The translations under genes and the position numbers were made by a program. From Balneolaceae bacterium (lineage in GTDB: Bacteria > Bacteroidota > Rhodothermia > Balneolales > Balneolaceae): 32,247 nucleotides of DNA. Below, piece by piece: positions 17,714-24,892 of this stretch (its first letter is position 1; each line of letters begins with the position of its first letter). The stretch spans positions 1-32,247 of the forward strand of contig SKKO01000130.1 of the NCBI GenBank assembly GCA_007123715.1, read 5' to 3'. Below the pieces are notes generated by a model that did not search any database, was not told the origin of the DNA, and worked only from the letters and a program-made list of their open reading frames with translations.

Positions 17714-17758
17714 CGGGAGTATTTCTTGCGGGCTTAACCCCCGGTAGATTGACTCCCG
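17714..17758. terminator. Possible hairpin between convergent genes
   Basis: CGGGAGT at 17714-17720 pairs with ACTCCCG at 17752-17758, with a G/C-rich inner stretch between them. One arm overlaps the 3' end of the GntR gene. The loop is long and there is no T-run on either side, so a terminator role is weak. The position between two convergent stop codons is the main argument. Confidence 0.25.
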
Positions 17759-18108
17759 TATTTGTCATAAAGAATTTTAAGTTCGTCAAATGAAATGCCA
17801 AGCAAATTCATATCCCTGAAAAAAACAGGCAGTTTTTCACTGATAAATTCTGTACGCTTTAATTCCAGTACTTTTTGATAAGCATTCTCGCTCACAAAAT
17901 ATCCGATACCGCGCTGATTGAAAAGTATTTCTTTTTCCTGTAAGTAATGAAATGCCCGCATGGCTGTATTCGGATTAACTTCCATTTTCACAGCTATCTC
18001 ACGAACGGAAGGAATCCTGTCATCGGGAGTCCATTTTTTTTCCAGGATTCGGCTGCAGAAGAAATCGATAATCTGCAGGTAAATGGGTTGTTTCTCACTA
18101 AAGTCCAT
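17734..18108 (-). CDS. GntR-family regulator, YtrA type
   Basis: The 124-residue protein has an N-terminal winged helix typical of GntR: QPIYLQIIDFF, then RIPSVREIAVKMEVNPNTAMRAFHYL at ~34-59 as the helix-turn-helix, then GIGYFVSE as the wing. Only ~45 residues follow, which matches the short effector region of the YtrA subfamily. YtrA regulators usually repress an ABC exporter gene set that includes themselves. This gene is third in such a set: its ATG shares one base with the permease stop (TAATG). The dyad at 19754-19781, in front of the first gene, is its probable operator. The effector is unknown; cell-envelope stress or peptide antibiotics would fit the subfamily. Confidence 0.9.
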   Translation of the reverse strand: MDFSEKQPIYLQIIDFFCSRILEKKWTPDDRIPSVREIAVKMEVNPNTAMRAFHYLQEKEILFNQRGIGYFVSENAYQKVLELKRTEFISEKLPVFFRDMNLLGISFDELKILYDKYGSQSTGG

Positions 18109-18893
18109 TACGCTACCTGCTTGTTCTTTAGTTGCAGATAGCCGAATAATAGAAAAGTGACTATCAATATAGTTCCTATAAAATAAGTCAGAATAGATTG
18201 CCAGTTTGCTGCTGACTCAAGAAGTTGATATTCAATAGAAAAATCATCGGTAATCATCATGAATGTAAGAATCAGTCCGCCGATGGCAATAGTGAAAAAC
18301 AGGCCAATAAAAATAGAAATGATCACCAAAAGTGTTTTCAAAAAATTATTTTTTTTGAAGTAGATGGCTCCCAGCAAAAAGATGCTATGATAAAAAAAGT
18401 AACCCGCAAAACGTTGAAGATTATCAGCTTCAAATGGGTTGAAAAACCGGAAATAATCCCATATACCTAATTTAAATGCTGATATCGATTCAACAAGGAT
18501 ACCAAGCAGGAAAATTGCAGCAACGGCTGCAAGGGTATATGCGACAGATGAAATAAACCATGCTGCAGTGAATTTTTCGAGTGTTGAGGCCGGGAGTGTT
18601 AGAAATTGAAAGGCAGTGGCCGGTGAATGCAATTCGAAAAAAATTCTGCTGGTTAGTACGAGTCCGCCAACGGTATAGAAAAACATAGCGGTGCCTTCCA
18701 TCATTTTGAAACCTAAGAGTTCAATAGGGGTGTCTATGAACAGAACCGGTAACATCCACAAGGAAAAAATAAGGCCAGCAGCACCCAAAATACCTACAAT
18801 CCAGTTTTTCTGATTTAGAATAAAAAACCGCTTTAATACCAGAAAAAATCTTTCAATTGAGAACGATGATGAGAATTGATTCGGGTCTCTCAT
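18108..18893 (-). CDS. ABC-2-type permease of a YtrA-linked exporter
   Basis: This 261-residue integral membrane protein has about six hydrophobic segments (roughly 30-52, 67-86, 110-133, 165-179, 186-213 and 234-252). It contains the phrase FLTLPASTLEKFTAAW at ~97-112, which recurs as LPxSxLEKF in ABC permeases of Bacteroidota. Its ATG overlaps the ATPase stop by 4 nt (ATGA), and its stop overlaps the GntR start by 1 nt, so all three are translationally coupled. It probably forms the membrane channel with the ATPase at 18890-19735. What it exports is not visible. Confidence 0.82.
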   Translation of the reverse strand: MRDPNQFSSSFSIERFFLVLKRFFILNQKNWIVGILGAAGLIFSLWMLPVLFIDTPIELLGFKMMEGTAMFFYTVGGLVLTSRIFFELHSPATAFQFLTLPASTLEKFTAAWFISSVAYTLAAVAAIFLLGILVESISAFKLGIWDYFRFFNPFEADNLQRFAGYFFYHSIFLLGAIYFKKNNFLKTLLVIISIFIGLFFTIAIGGLILTFMMITDDFSIEYQLLESAANWQSILTYFIGTILIVTFLLFGYLQLKNKQVA

Positions 18894-19735
18894 ACCACTT
18901 CCTCTCTGAATTGCTGATGAATCACATCGCCTTTATGGATGATACCGTTAAATAGCAGTTCCAGGTCAATTTGTGTTTCTTTTGACCCCGGCTTTTTTGG
19001 GAGAATGGCAGATTTACCCCCGAAAATTTCCTCGCTGTAGAGAACAAAACGGTTATCATCATCGGCAATCTTTTCAAAGCTCAGTTTTTCTGCGATAGAC
19101 TCTATACCCTCATGAAAAATGATGTTGCCGTCGTTTAAAACGGTAAGGTGATCAATCATGGTTTCGAGATCGCGTACCTGGTGGGTAGAAATAACCACGC
19201 ACCGTTCTGAATGATCGGTGGCGGCCATAATTTTTCGGAACTGGCTTTTTGAAGGAATATCGAGGCCATTGGTAGGTTCATCCATCAACAGAAGACTTGC
19301 ATTTGTTGCAAGTGAAAATGCAATCAGGAATTTTTTTCGCTGACCATAAGAAAGTTCATTCAGATTCTTGTCGGGTTCAACCAGAAATTCCCTGAGGGCC
19401 TGATGCATATAATCAACATTGAATCCGGGATAAAAAGGAGTGTGAATATTTACGTAAGATTCGGCTGTAACGGAAGGTAGATCAAATTGCTCAGGAAGAA
19501 CAAAAAGGTCGCTCAGTGTTTCCGGATAACGCTTTCGGGATGATTTCCCTGATATTTTACAGCTTCCGGTTTTGGGAAACAGCATGCCCGAGATATGATT
19601 CAGTAACGTGGTTTTTCCTGCACCGTTCAGTCCAAACAAGCCGTATATGAAGCCGGTCTGTAATTCAAGATTCAAATTATCAAATAACAGCTGATTTTTT
19701 TTGAAAGCAAAAGACAGATTATGTATGGATACCAT
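18890..19735 (-). CDS. ABC transporter ATP-binding protein
   Basis: The 281-residue ATPase has Walker A GLNGAGKT at 35-42, a signature motif LSYGQRKK at 128-135 (a variant of LSGGQ), Walker B LLLMDE at 148-153 followed by PTNGLD, and the H-loop His185 in STHQ. It is the first gene of the exporter/regulator operon and pairs with the permease that overlaps it. The C-terminal ~80 residues are typical of ABC-2 exporter ATPases of this group. The ATG at 19735 lies 18 bp downstream of the 28-bp dyad, so repression by the GntR protein would act directly on this promoter. Confidence 0.93.
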   Translation of the reverse strand: MVSIHNLSFAFKKNQLLFDNLNLELQTGFIYGLFGLNGAGKTTLLNHISGMLFPKTGSCKISGKSSRKRYPETLSDLFVLPEQFDLPSVTAESYVNIHTPFYPGFNVDYMHQALREFLVEPDKNLNELSYGQRKKFLIAFSLATNASLLLMDEPTNGLDIPSKSQFRKIMAATDHSERCVVISTHQVRDLETMIDHLTVLNDGNIIFHEGIESIAEKLSFEKIADDDNRFVLYSEEIFGGKSAILPKKPGSKETQIDLELLFNGIIHKGDVIHQQFREEVV

Positions 19736-19753
19736 ATATGCGATTTTAATTAT

Positions 19754-19781
19754 TTACTGTACCAGTATACTAATACAGTAA
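19754..19781. promoter_or_regulatory. 28-bp dyad, probable YtrA-type GntR operator
   Basis: TTACTGTA at 19754-19761 and TACAGTAA at 19774-19781 are perfect inverted arms. A second palindrome, AGTATACT at 19764-19771, lies inside them on exactly the same centre. Only the CC/AA pair between arms and core breaks symmetry, so 24 of 28 positions are symmetric. The site is 18 bp upstream of the ATPase start, as expected for autoregulation by the GntR gene at the end of the operon. Confidence 0.7.
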
Positions 19782-20032
19782 CTCAAAATCAACCTTCTTT
19801 ATTTCAAATGATTCTGCTACAAATTTTTTGGACCATAGCAAAAAAGTGCAGGGTAGGTGTGCCGGACCTGAAGACCGGCATTGAAACAACAAACCGATGC
19901 CGGATGCATCAGGATGGCATAGAGAAATCAGTTCTAAAGGATACTTCAGTCACCCGCCTTCGGCCATTTCAGATCTATCCCCATCGGGATACCTTTGGCA
20001 AACTTCTTTGCAGAACTTTTAAATTTACGTAC
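19782..20032. other. Intergenic stretch with short hairpins, no supported gene
   Basis: About 250 bp between the exporter operon and the DinB gene. The middle is richer in G and C than its surroundings and holds TGCCGG/CCGGCA (19860-19865 / 19875-19880, 9-nt loop) and a GATGC/GCATC hairpin near 19907-19921. On the minus strand the first hairpin is followed 20 nt later by a run of six T, so it could end the DinB transcript. A plus-strand frame through it has no family features. It may be a decayed gene or a small structured RNA. Confidence 0.3.
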
Positions 20033-20575
20033 TTAGTTTGACCAGGGCGGGGTTATACCATTCATTCGTGCATAACTGATAAGCTGCCCGGTGTGCTCGT
20101 TAAGATGAGTCATCATAAAAAATAATGCGGCCCAGTTTTCTGTTTCACTCCCGTATAAAACAGCAGGATGTGTAAGAGTTTCATCAGTAAGGGTATCTAA
20201 GAATTCGATTACATGGGTAATGGAATTTTTAAACTCTTCAATGACTTCATCCTTATTTTGAATTTGATCAATGTCTGTTAAATCGATGGTCTCCGGGATT
20301 TCAATACCCAGCCAGCCAGAGGGAATCGAGTAATTGTATCGAATAATATGCGTCAGTACGCCCGCTACGGTCATGGCTACACCATCCGGCGACCAGCTAT
20401 AGGTTTCCTCGGGAAATTCTTCTGCCAGCATAAGTAGTTTATTGGTTGCCAGCTGAAAATGGACTTCTACACGATTGAGATAGGAATCGGTTTGTATTTG
20501 AGCAGAAGTTGTTGCAGGAAAACTAAAAAGAATCAGGAGTAAGAAACCTGCTGGTAGTGCTGAAATAATTTTCAT
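20033..20575 (-). CDS. Secreted DinB-fold metal-binding protein
   Basis: The 180-residue product has a signal peptide (MKIISALPAGFLLLILFSFPATTSA, likely cut after Ala25) and then a four-helix DinB-like domain. The three typical metal-binding histidines are His76 in THIIRY, and His157 and His161 in THLNEHTGQ. The ending YARMNGITPPW is a common DinB-family finish. Most DinB proteins are cytoplasmic thiol-transferase-like or unknown enzymes, so export is a distinct subtype seen in Bacteroidota. It starts 39 bp after the acidic small gene on the same strand and may share its transcript. The enzyme activity is unknown. Confidence 0.83.
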   Translation of the reverse strand: MKIISALPAGFLLLILFSFPATTSAQIQTDSYLNRVEVHFQLATNKLLMLAEEFPEETYSWSPDGVAMTVAGVLTHIIRYNYSIPSGWLGIEIPETIDLTDIDQIQNKDEVIEEFKNSITHVIEFLDTLTDETLTHPAVLYGSETENWAALFFMMTHLNEHTGQLISYARMNGITPPWSN

Positions 20576-20614
20576 AATAAATCAGATTAAGTGTTATGGA
20601 ATATAAAATATTGT

Positions 20615-20866
20615 TTAATTATGTAGTGGAATTAAAATAACATCCTCAAAATCCAGTTCAATCGTATCAAGGATGGGCTCTGCTATTTCAATGATTTCGT
20701 CCTCTGAATATTCATCAAGCCCCTCCAGTTCAACGTAAAGGATGTCGTTTAAATCATCGATTGTATAACGGGCGTCTGTTGATTCGAAACTCTCTTTTAA
20801 AACGTTCACCAGGTAATTCACATCTTTTTGCCACTCTTCAAATTCAGATTCGTTACTTTCTTCCAT
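20615..20866 (-). CDS. Small highly acidic protein of unknown function
   Basis: This 83-residue protein has about 27 Asp/Glu and only three Lys/Arg residues. It starts MEESNESEFEEW and has two likely helices plus a hydrophobic ending (ILDTIELDFEDVILIPLHN), which suggests a folded small domain rather than a disordered tail. I do not recognise the family. It is divergent from anmK with only 41 bp between start codons, so the two promoters must overlap or face each other. It lies 39 bp upstream of the DinB-fold gene. Coding status is supported by its own codon pattern and position. Its role is unknown. Confidence 0.65.
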   Translation of the reverse strand: MEESNESEFEEWQKDVNYLVNVLKESFESTDARYTIDDLNDILYVELEGLDEYSEDEIIEIAEPILDTIELDFEDVILIPLHN

Positions 20867-20907
20867 CTTTTTTATTCTTTAATAAGGTTTTAAGATTTCT
20901 GGAAAAT

Positions 20908-22116
20908 ATGAATCCATCCATCAAAAAGTTAGCAGAGATTGCTCAAAAAGAGTCGAGAACAATTATCGGCCTAATGTCAGGAACTTCACTCGATGGTCTT
21001 GATATCGCGCTGTGCAGGATTACAGGTTCAGGAAACCGGACACAGGTTGCTGTCGAAAAATTTGTAACCAAAGTTTATGGTGATGAGACACGTAATCATC
21101 TTCGAGAGATATCATCGGTTGAGATTGTGAAGTTAGCTGAAATTTGCAGGCAGCATACCTGGCTGGCTGGCCTTCATGGAGAATACATACTCGAAGCGCT
21201 GGATAACTGGAATGTAAAACCGGATCTGGTGGATTGCATCGCAAGCCACGGACAGACTATCTATCACCTGCCCGCACGTGATCAGAATCATCCGTATCAA
21301 AAACCCAACAGTACGCTTCAAATAGCAGATGGAGACCATATTGCCAGGAAAACAGGGATCATCACGATCAGTGATTTCCGTCAGAAACACACGGCTTTTG
21401 GCGGAGAGGGCGCTCCCATGGCGGGATTTGTGGATACCCTGCTCTTTGCCCGTGAAAATGAGACACGAATCCTGTTGAATATTGGCGGAATAGGAAATTT
21501 TACCCTTGTTCCCGCAAAAAATAATCCGGATCAGCAATCATTCACCACCGACACGGGTCCAGGCAACACCCTGATCGATAAACTTTCACAGGCATATTTC
21601 AACGTGCCGTTTGACGAAAATGCAAAGATTGCAAGGACAGGTTCCGTAAGTGATCATTTACTTAGAATTTTGCTCGCTGATAACTGGTTTACATCATCGA
21701 AAACAAAAACCACAGGGCCTGAATACTTCAGCCTGGAATGGCTTCGGGCTAAGTGCAGAGAAGCAGGTATTGACCTGGATACAATCAAACCGGAAGATCT
21801 GATACGAACGGTTACCGAACTTTCTGCACAGACAATTGCAGCCAGTATTAAAACACATCTCGGTGGAGAAACAGGTATTATTTTCGTGAGCGGAGGGGGA
21901 GCACATAACCCATTGCTGATGGAACGAATCTCCGATCGTCTTCCTGACAGCCCGGTCAAAAATTTTTCAGAGCTTGGCATCGATCCCGATGCGAAAGAGG
22001 CTGTACTGTTTGCCGTTCTTGCTAATGAAATGCTGGCGGGGGATGGATTTACATTTTCAATAATGGACGGAAAAAAGAAAAAGGTAAATTTCGGGAAAAT
22101 CTCTTTCCCCGTTTGA
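20908..22116 (+). CDS. anmK: Anhydro-N-acetylmuramic acid kinase
   Basis: The frame is open from 20761, but the ATG at 20908 (with GGAAAA just before it) gives a normal 402-residue AnmK. AnmK cleaves and phosphorylates 1,6-anhydro-MurNAc to MurNAc-6-phosphate during recycling of cell-wall peptidoglycan in the cytoplasm. Family motifs are GLMSGTSLDGLD at ~21-32 (nucleotide binding), SHGQTI, and TDTGPGN with the catalytic Asp215. The upstream part of the frame overlaps the opposite-strand acidic gene and is not family-like, which supports the later start. No other recycling gene (murQ, nagZ, ampG) is in the window. Confidence 0.95.
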   Translation: MNPSIKKLAEIAQKESRTIIGLMSGTSLDGLDIALCRITGSGNRTQVAVEKFVTKVYGDETRNHLREISSVEIVKLAEICRQHTWLAGLHGEYILEALDNWNVKPDLVDCIASHGQTIYHLPARDQNHPYQKPNSTLQIADGDHIARKTGIITISDFRQKHTAFGGEGAPMAGFVDTLLFARENETRILLNIGGIGNFTLVPAKNNPDQQSFTTDTGPGNTLIDKLSQAYFNVPFDENAKIARTGSVSDHLLRILLADNWFTSSKTKTTGPEYFSLEWLRAKCREAGIDLDTIKPEDLIRTVTELSAQTIAASIKTHLGGETGIIFVSGGGAHNPLLMERISDRLPDSPVKNFSELGIDPDAKEAVLFAVLANEMLAGDGFTFSIMDGKKKKVNFGKISFPV

Positions 22117-22341
22117 TCTTTTGAGAGCTCTCTAAGCGTAATATTGTAGACCGGCTCGTGCCAAAGCCAAGCCAACGGTGCTGAGCCGGATAGGGAAAGT
22201 AATTGGAATAAGAAAGTACAACGGTTTCCCGGCCTGTGTGGTAAGGCACAAAGTTTTTTGGGTTTCTTTTGTCGGTTGCGGGTTATGCTGCAATCTGGTT
22301 TCTGAATGAGGTTTTTAAGTCGTTATGACTATAGTACGGAT
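22117..22341. other. Convergent intergenic region with inverted repeats
   Basis: No gene is visible. GAGAGCTCTC at 22123-22132 is a perfect 10-bp palindrome. CCGGCTC at 22151-22157 pairs with GAGCCGG at 22183-22189 across a 25-nt loop. Neither is followed by a T-run, so they are possible but unproven transcription stops between anmK and the convergent gene. Confidence 0.3.
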
Positions 22342-23253
22342 TCAAATACCGGCATGTGTTGTCAATCGAATAACCTGCTCATAAGCTTGAATCAGTTTTT
22401 TTCTGATTGGCATGGATCGCTCGAATATTCCCATCTGTTTTTCGAGATATGTTTTACGCCCTTCTTCGGTTTCTATTTTGACAGGCTCCAGTCCAAATTC
22501 CGAAGCATCATACGGGCTGGCCTGCATGTCCGTTTTTCGCGCTTCCACGGCATTGAGAAATGCTTCACGGATCAATTCACTTGAAATCCACGGATAGAGT
22601 TTATATGCCCACTTGTATAAGTCCATATTGGTGTGGATACAACCCGGCTGCTCCATATCAAGGAAAATATCCCTGCTAAGCTGATGCCTGTTCATAGGTC
22701 TGGCTTTTTCCGTAAAAAAACGAAACGCGTCAAAATGAGTGCAAATCAGCGGCCGTGACTCAACGAATTCAGCGATCTCTTCATCAGCAAGACGAAGCGG
22801 TATCTGGCCATGCCGAACTTCTCCGGCACGGTAAACCATTGCCCATTCATGCATTCCGAAACACCCAAAGAGTGGGTTTTTTACGGAGCTCTCTTTCAGT
22901 AATTCAAGAATCCACTGCAGCGATTTTAATCTCTTCTGAGGAAAAAAAACGGCATCAATATAAGCAATGCCATTTTCTATGGTAAACTCCGATATTTCGG
23001 GAAGGGCCGGATTACCATTAGTTTGGAGTTTTACACCCATTCCGGGTGACCAGCGTTTCAGGTGCGACGGTCGAAACGGATAATATTCAAACAGAAAATC
23101 CAGTACAGGGTCTTTCATATGCCGGGATCGTTTTTCAAGATATGGATCAAGAATACGGCCGAGTACCTCTTCATGATGATTCTTGAGTGCTGCCCACTCA
23201 GCTACACTGAGGTTGGATTCCTGTATTGATATTTCTTCGTAATTGTTTAACAT
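22342..23253 (-). CDS. Conserved protein often annotated 3-methyladenine DNA glycosylase
   Basis: The 303-residue protein matches, from memory, a family common in Actinobacteria and Bacteroidota labelled 3-methyladenine DNA glycosylase. Conserved phrases are DFLFEYYPFRPSHLKRW, CFGMHEWAMVYR, CTHFDAFRFFT, MEQPGCIHTNMDLYKWAYKLYPW and MQASPYDASEFGLEPVKIET. I see neither the helix-hairpin-helix of AlkA nor the features of Tag or AAG, so the DNA-repair label is not supported by what is visible. The many His, Asp and Trp residues in conserved blocks suggest an enzyme. It is divergent from the UbiA gene, with 69 bp between starts. Confidence 0.8.
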   Translation of the reverse strand: MLNNYEEISIQESNLSVAEWAALKNHHEEVLGRILDPYLEKRSRHMKDPVLDFLFEYYPFRPSHLKRWSPGMGVKLQTNGNPALPEISEFTIENGIAYIDAVFFPQKRLKSLQWILELLKESSVKNPLFGCFGMHEWAMVYRAGEVRHGQIPLRLADEEIAEFVESRPLICTHFDAFRFFTEKARPMNRHQLSRDIFLDMEQPGCIHTNMDLYKWAYKLYPWISSELIREAFLNAVEARKTDMQASPYDASEFGLEPVKIETEEGRKTYLEKQMGIFERSMPIRKKLIQAYEQVIRLTTHAGI

Positions 23254-23322
23254 TCGTATTAAGATATCATTCCTGTTTCAGGAATAACAGGTCATTCACT
23301 TATTATCCAAGCTGCATTGTTC

Positions 23323-24213
23323 ATGATAAGAGAAGTAAAAGATTTTATTCTCCATCTTCGTCTGCATTACCAGTTTTTCATACTCTCGGGCGGATATCTC
23401 CTGGGCGGTTTGCTCGCAGACCAGATGGATACAGTTCAATTTTGGCTACAGTTTTTTAATGTTCATGTGCTTCTTTTTGGCGGCGCCACAGCTTTCAATT
23501 CATATTGGGATAAAGATGAAGGGCCTGTCGGAGGGCTAAAAAATCCTCCAAAAATGACGACTTGGATGCATAAGGCCTCACTTTTTTTTATGTTTGCCGG
23601 GTGGTTGTGGTCTTACACTGCTGGATGGGCATTTTTTATGATTTATGGCTTAAGCCTGTTGATGTTCTGGCTATATTCCACGCCTAACGCCCGATGGAAA
23701 GGCCATCCAATCCTCAGTCTTATTGCCATCGGTGTAAGTACAGGTGCAAATTCTGTATTGCTTGGTTTCTGGGCTGCAGGTGGCACTTTATCGGCGATTA
23801 TTATTTTTGGTGCAGTAGGGGCATCTCTTGTTTTGCTTAGTTTATATCCTGTATCGCAGGTATATCAGTCCGGCGAAGATCGAAAACGGGGAGATTTTAC
23901 TTTTTTTCTTAAGTATGGATTAACAGGGGTGAAAAGATATTTTCGGTTTAACTATTTGATCGGATTAATGATGCTCAGTTTATGCTTTGCCGCTTTTTAT
24001 GAACTTCCGGCAGCGGCACTTTTCATCACAGGTTTATGTTCTTTTGTTATCATACACAGATATGTGTCCGGCTTGGAAGGTGCAGAAATTGAGTATCAAA
24101 AAGTGATGAAAATAAAATTTTTTGCATCGTTATCATTTGTAATATTCCTGATGCTTGCAAACAGCATCCGATATGAGTGGATCGGGCGCACATTTTTAAA
24201 TAACTATTTTTAA
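23323..24213 (+). CDS. UbiA-family prenyltransferase
   Basis: The ATG at 23323 is preferred over a TTG two codons earlier and gives 296 residues. The protein has about eight membrane helices. The first Asp-rich motif is N59SYWDKDEG (Asp63, Asp65), and the second is YPVSQVYQSGEDRKRGD (Asp186, Asp191), as expected for magnesium-dependent prenyl transfer to an aromatic or lipid acceptor in the inner membrane. The family includes UbiA, MenA, chlorophyll and archaeal-lipid synthases, and the acceptor here is not clear. Two plus-strand genes follow at 14 bp and 35 bp, so it probably leads a three-gene transcript. Confidence 0.85.
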   Translation: MIREVKDFILHLRLHYQFFILSGGYLLGGLLADQMDTVQFWLQFFNVHVLLFGGATAFNSYWDKDEGPVGGLKNPPKMTTWMHKASLFFMFAGWLWSYTAGWAFFMIYGLSLLMFWLYSTPNARWKGHPILSLIAIGVSTGANSVLLGFWAAGGTLSAIIIFGAVGASLVLLSLYPVSQVYQSGEDRKRGDFTFFLKYGLTGVKRYFRFNYLIGLMMLSLCFAAFYELPAAALFITGLCSFVIIHRYVSGLEGAEIEYQKVMKIKFFASLSFVIFLMLANSIRYEWIGRTFLNNYF

Positions 24214-24227
24214 TTTTACTACAGACA

Positions 24228-24857
24228 ATGACAGAAGTAAATGTCTCCTTTATCACAAGAAACATCGTTGAGAATGCATATACCTATTCGGAGTACAGGG
24301 AATTGGTAGATAATTTACTGAAGGATGGCAAAACTACGGGTGAGAATCATTCTGAGTCAATGATTCATCATACCAAAATGAGTGTTCACCGGATGAAACG
24401 GCTTGACAAGCAAACGGAATTGTTCATTGAATTGAAAAACCGTCTTATTGCAATAGAGCGGAACATGATTTGGCTTGTGCTTACTGAAGCCTGGTGCGGT
24501 GATGCCGGACAGGCGATACCGGTAATCCAGAAAATGGCAGATGAATCACCGAAAATTCAGATACGATATATCCTGCGTGATGAACACCTTGAAATAATGG
24601 ACCGGTTTTTGACCAATGGCCGCAGCCGTTCAGTACCAAAATTGATTTGTCTTGATTCCCGTACACTGGAGGTGCTGGGGTCATGGGGCCCGCGGCCTGA
24701 AGTAGCTCAAATTATGTATAAACAGCTTAGAGACAGGGATGATATTTCAAACAGAGAAGCCGCGGAAACTCTCCATAAATGGTATGCTGACGACCACACG
24801 GTATCCATTCAGAAAGAGTTTATGCCACTGCTTGATCAGTGGGAATTTGCGGGTTAG
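24228..24857 (+). CDS. Thioredoxin-fold family protein
   Basis: This is a 209-residue cytoplasmic protein without a signal peptide. Its central part has the thioredoxin-like pattern of strand, LTEAWCGDAGQAIP, helix, then SVPKLICLD, which carries the conserved cis-Pro before a strand. Cys90 in WCGDA is the only cysteine of the active-site motif. The usual second Cys is replaced (C-G-D-A), so it cannot act as a normal dithiol reductase. Such WCGDA proteins are common in Bacteroidota and Firmicutes and have unclear roles. It starts 14 bp after the UbiA gene. It could work as a monothiol reductase or a chaperone-like partner. Confidence 0.85.
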   Translation: MTEVNVSFITRNIVENAYTYSEYRELVDNLLKDGKTTGENHSESMIHHTKMSVHRMKRLDKQTELFIELKNRLIAIERNMIWLVLTEAWCGDAGQAIPVIQKMADESPKIQIRYILRDEHLEIMDRFLTNGRSRSVPKLICLDSRTLEVLGSWGPRPEVAQIMYKQLRDRDDISNREAAETLHKWYADDHTVSIQKEFMPLLDQWEFAG

Positions 24858-24892
24858 AAACGGAATTTTCAGCCTCACCAATCTACTACATC

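Noticed and set aside
19721-20041. 106-residue plus-strand frame across the GntR operator and the hairpins
   Set aside because: It begins inside the ATPase gene, crosses the 28-bp dyad, and its composition is irregular with no motif.
20761-20907. 49-residue upstream extension of AnmK
   Set aside because: It is antisense to the acidic small gene, is not conserved in AnmK proteins as far as I know, and the ATG at 20908 has a better ribosome binding site.
21654-22175. 173-residue minus-strand frame opposite anmK
   Set aside because: The plus-strand AnmK motifs are unambiguous and the antisense product has no recognisable features.
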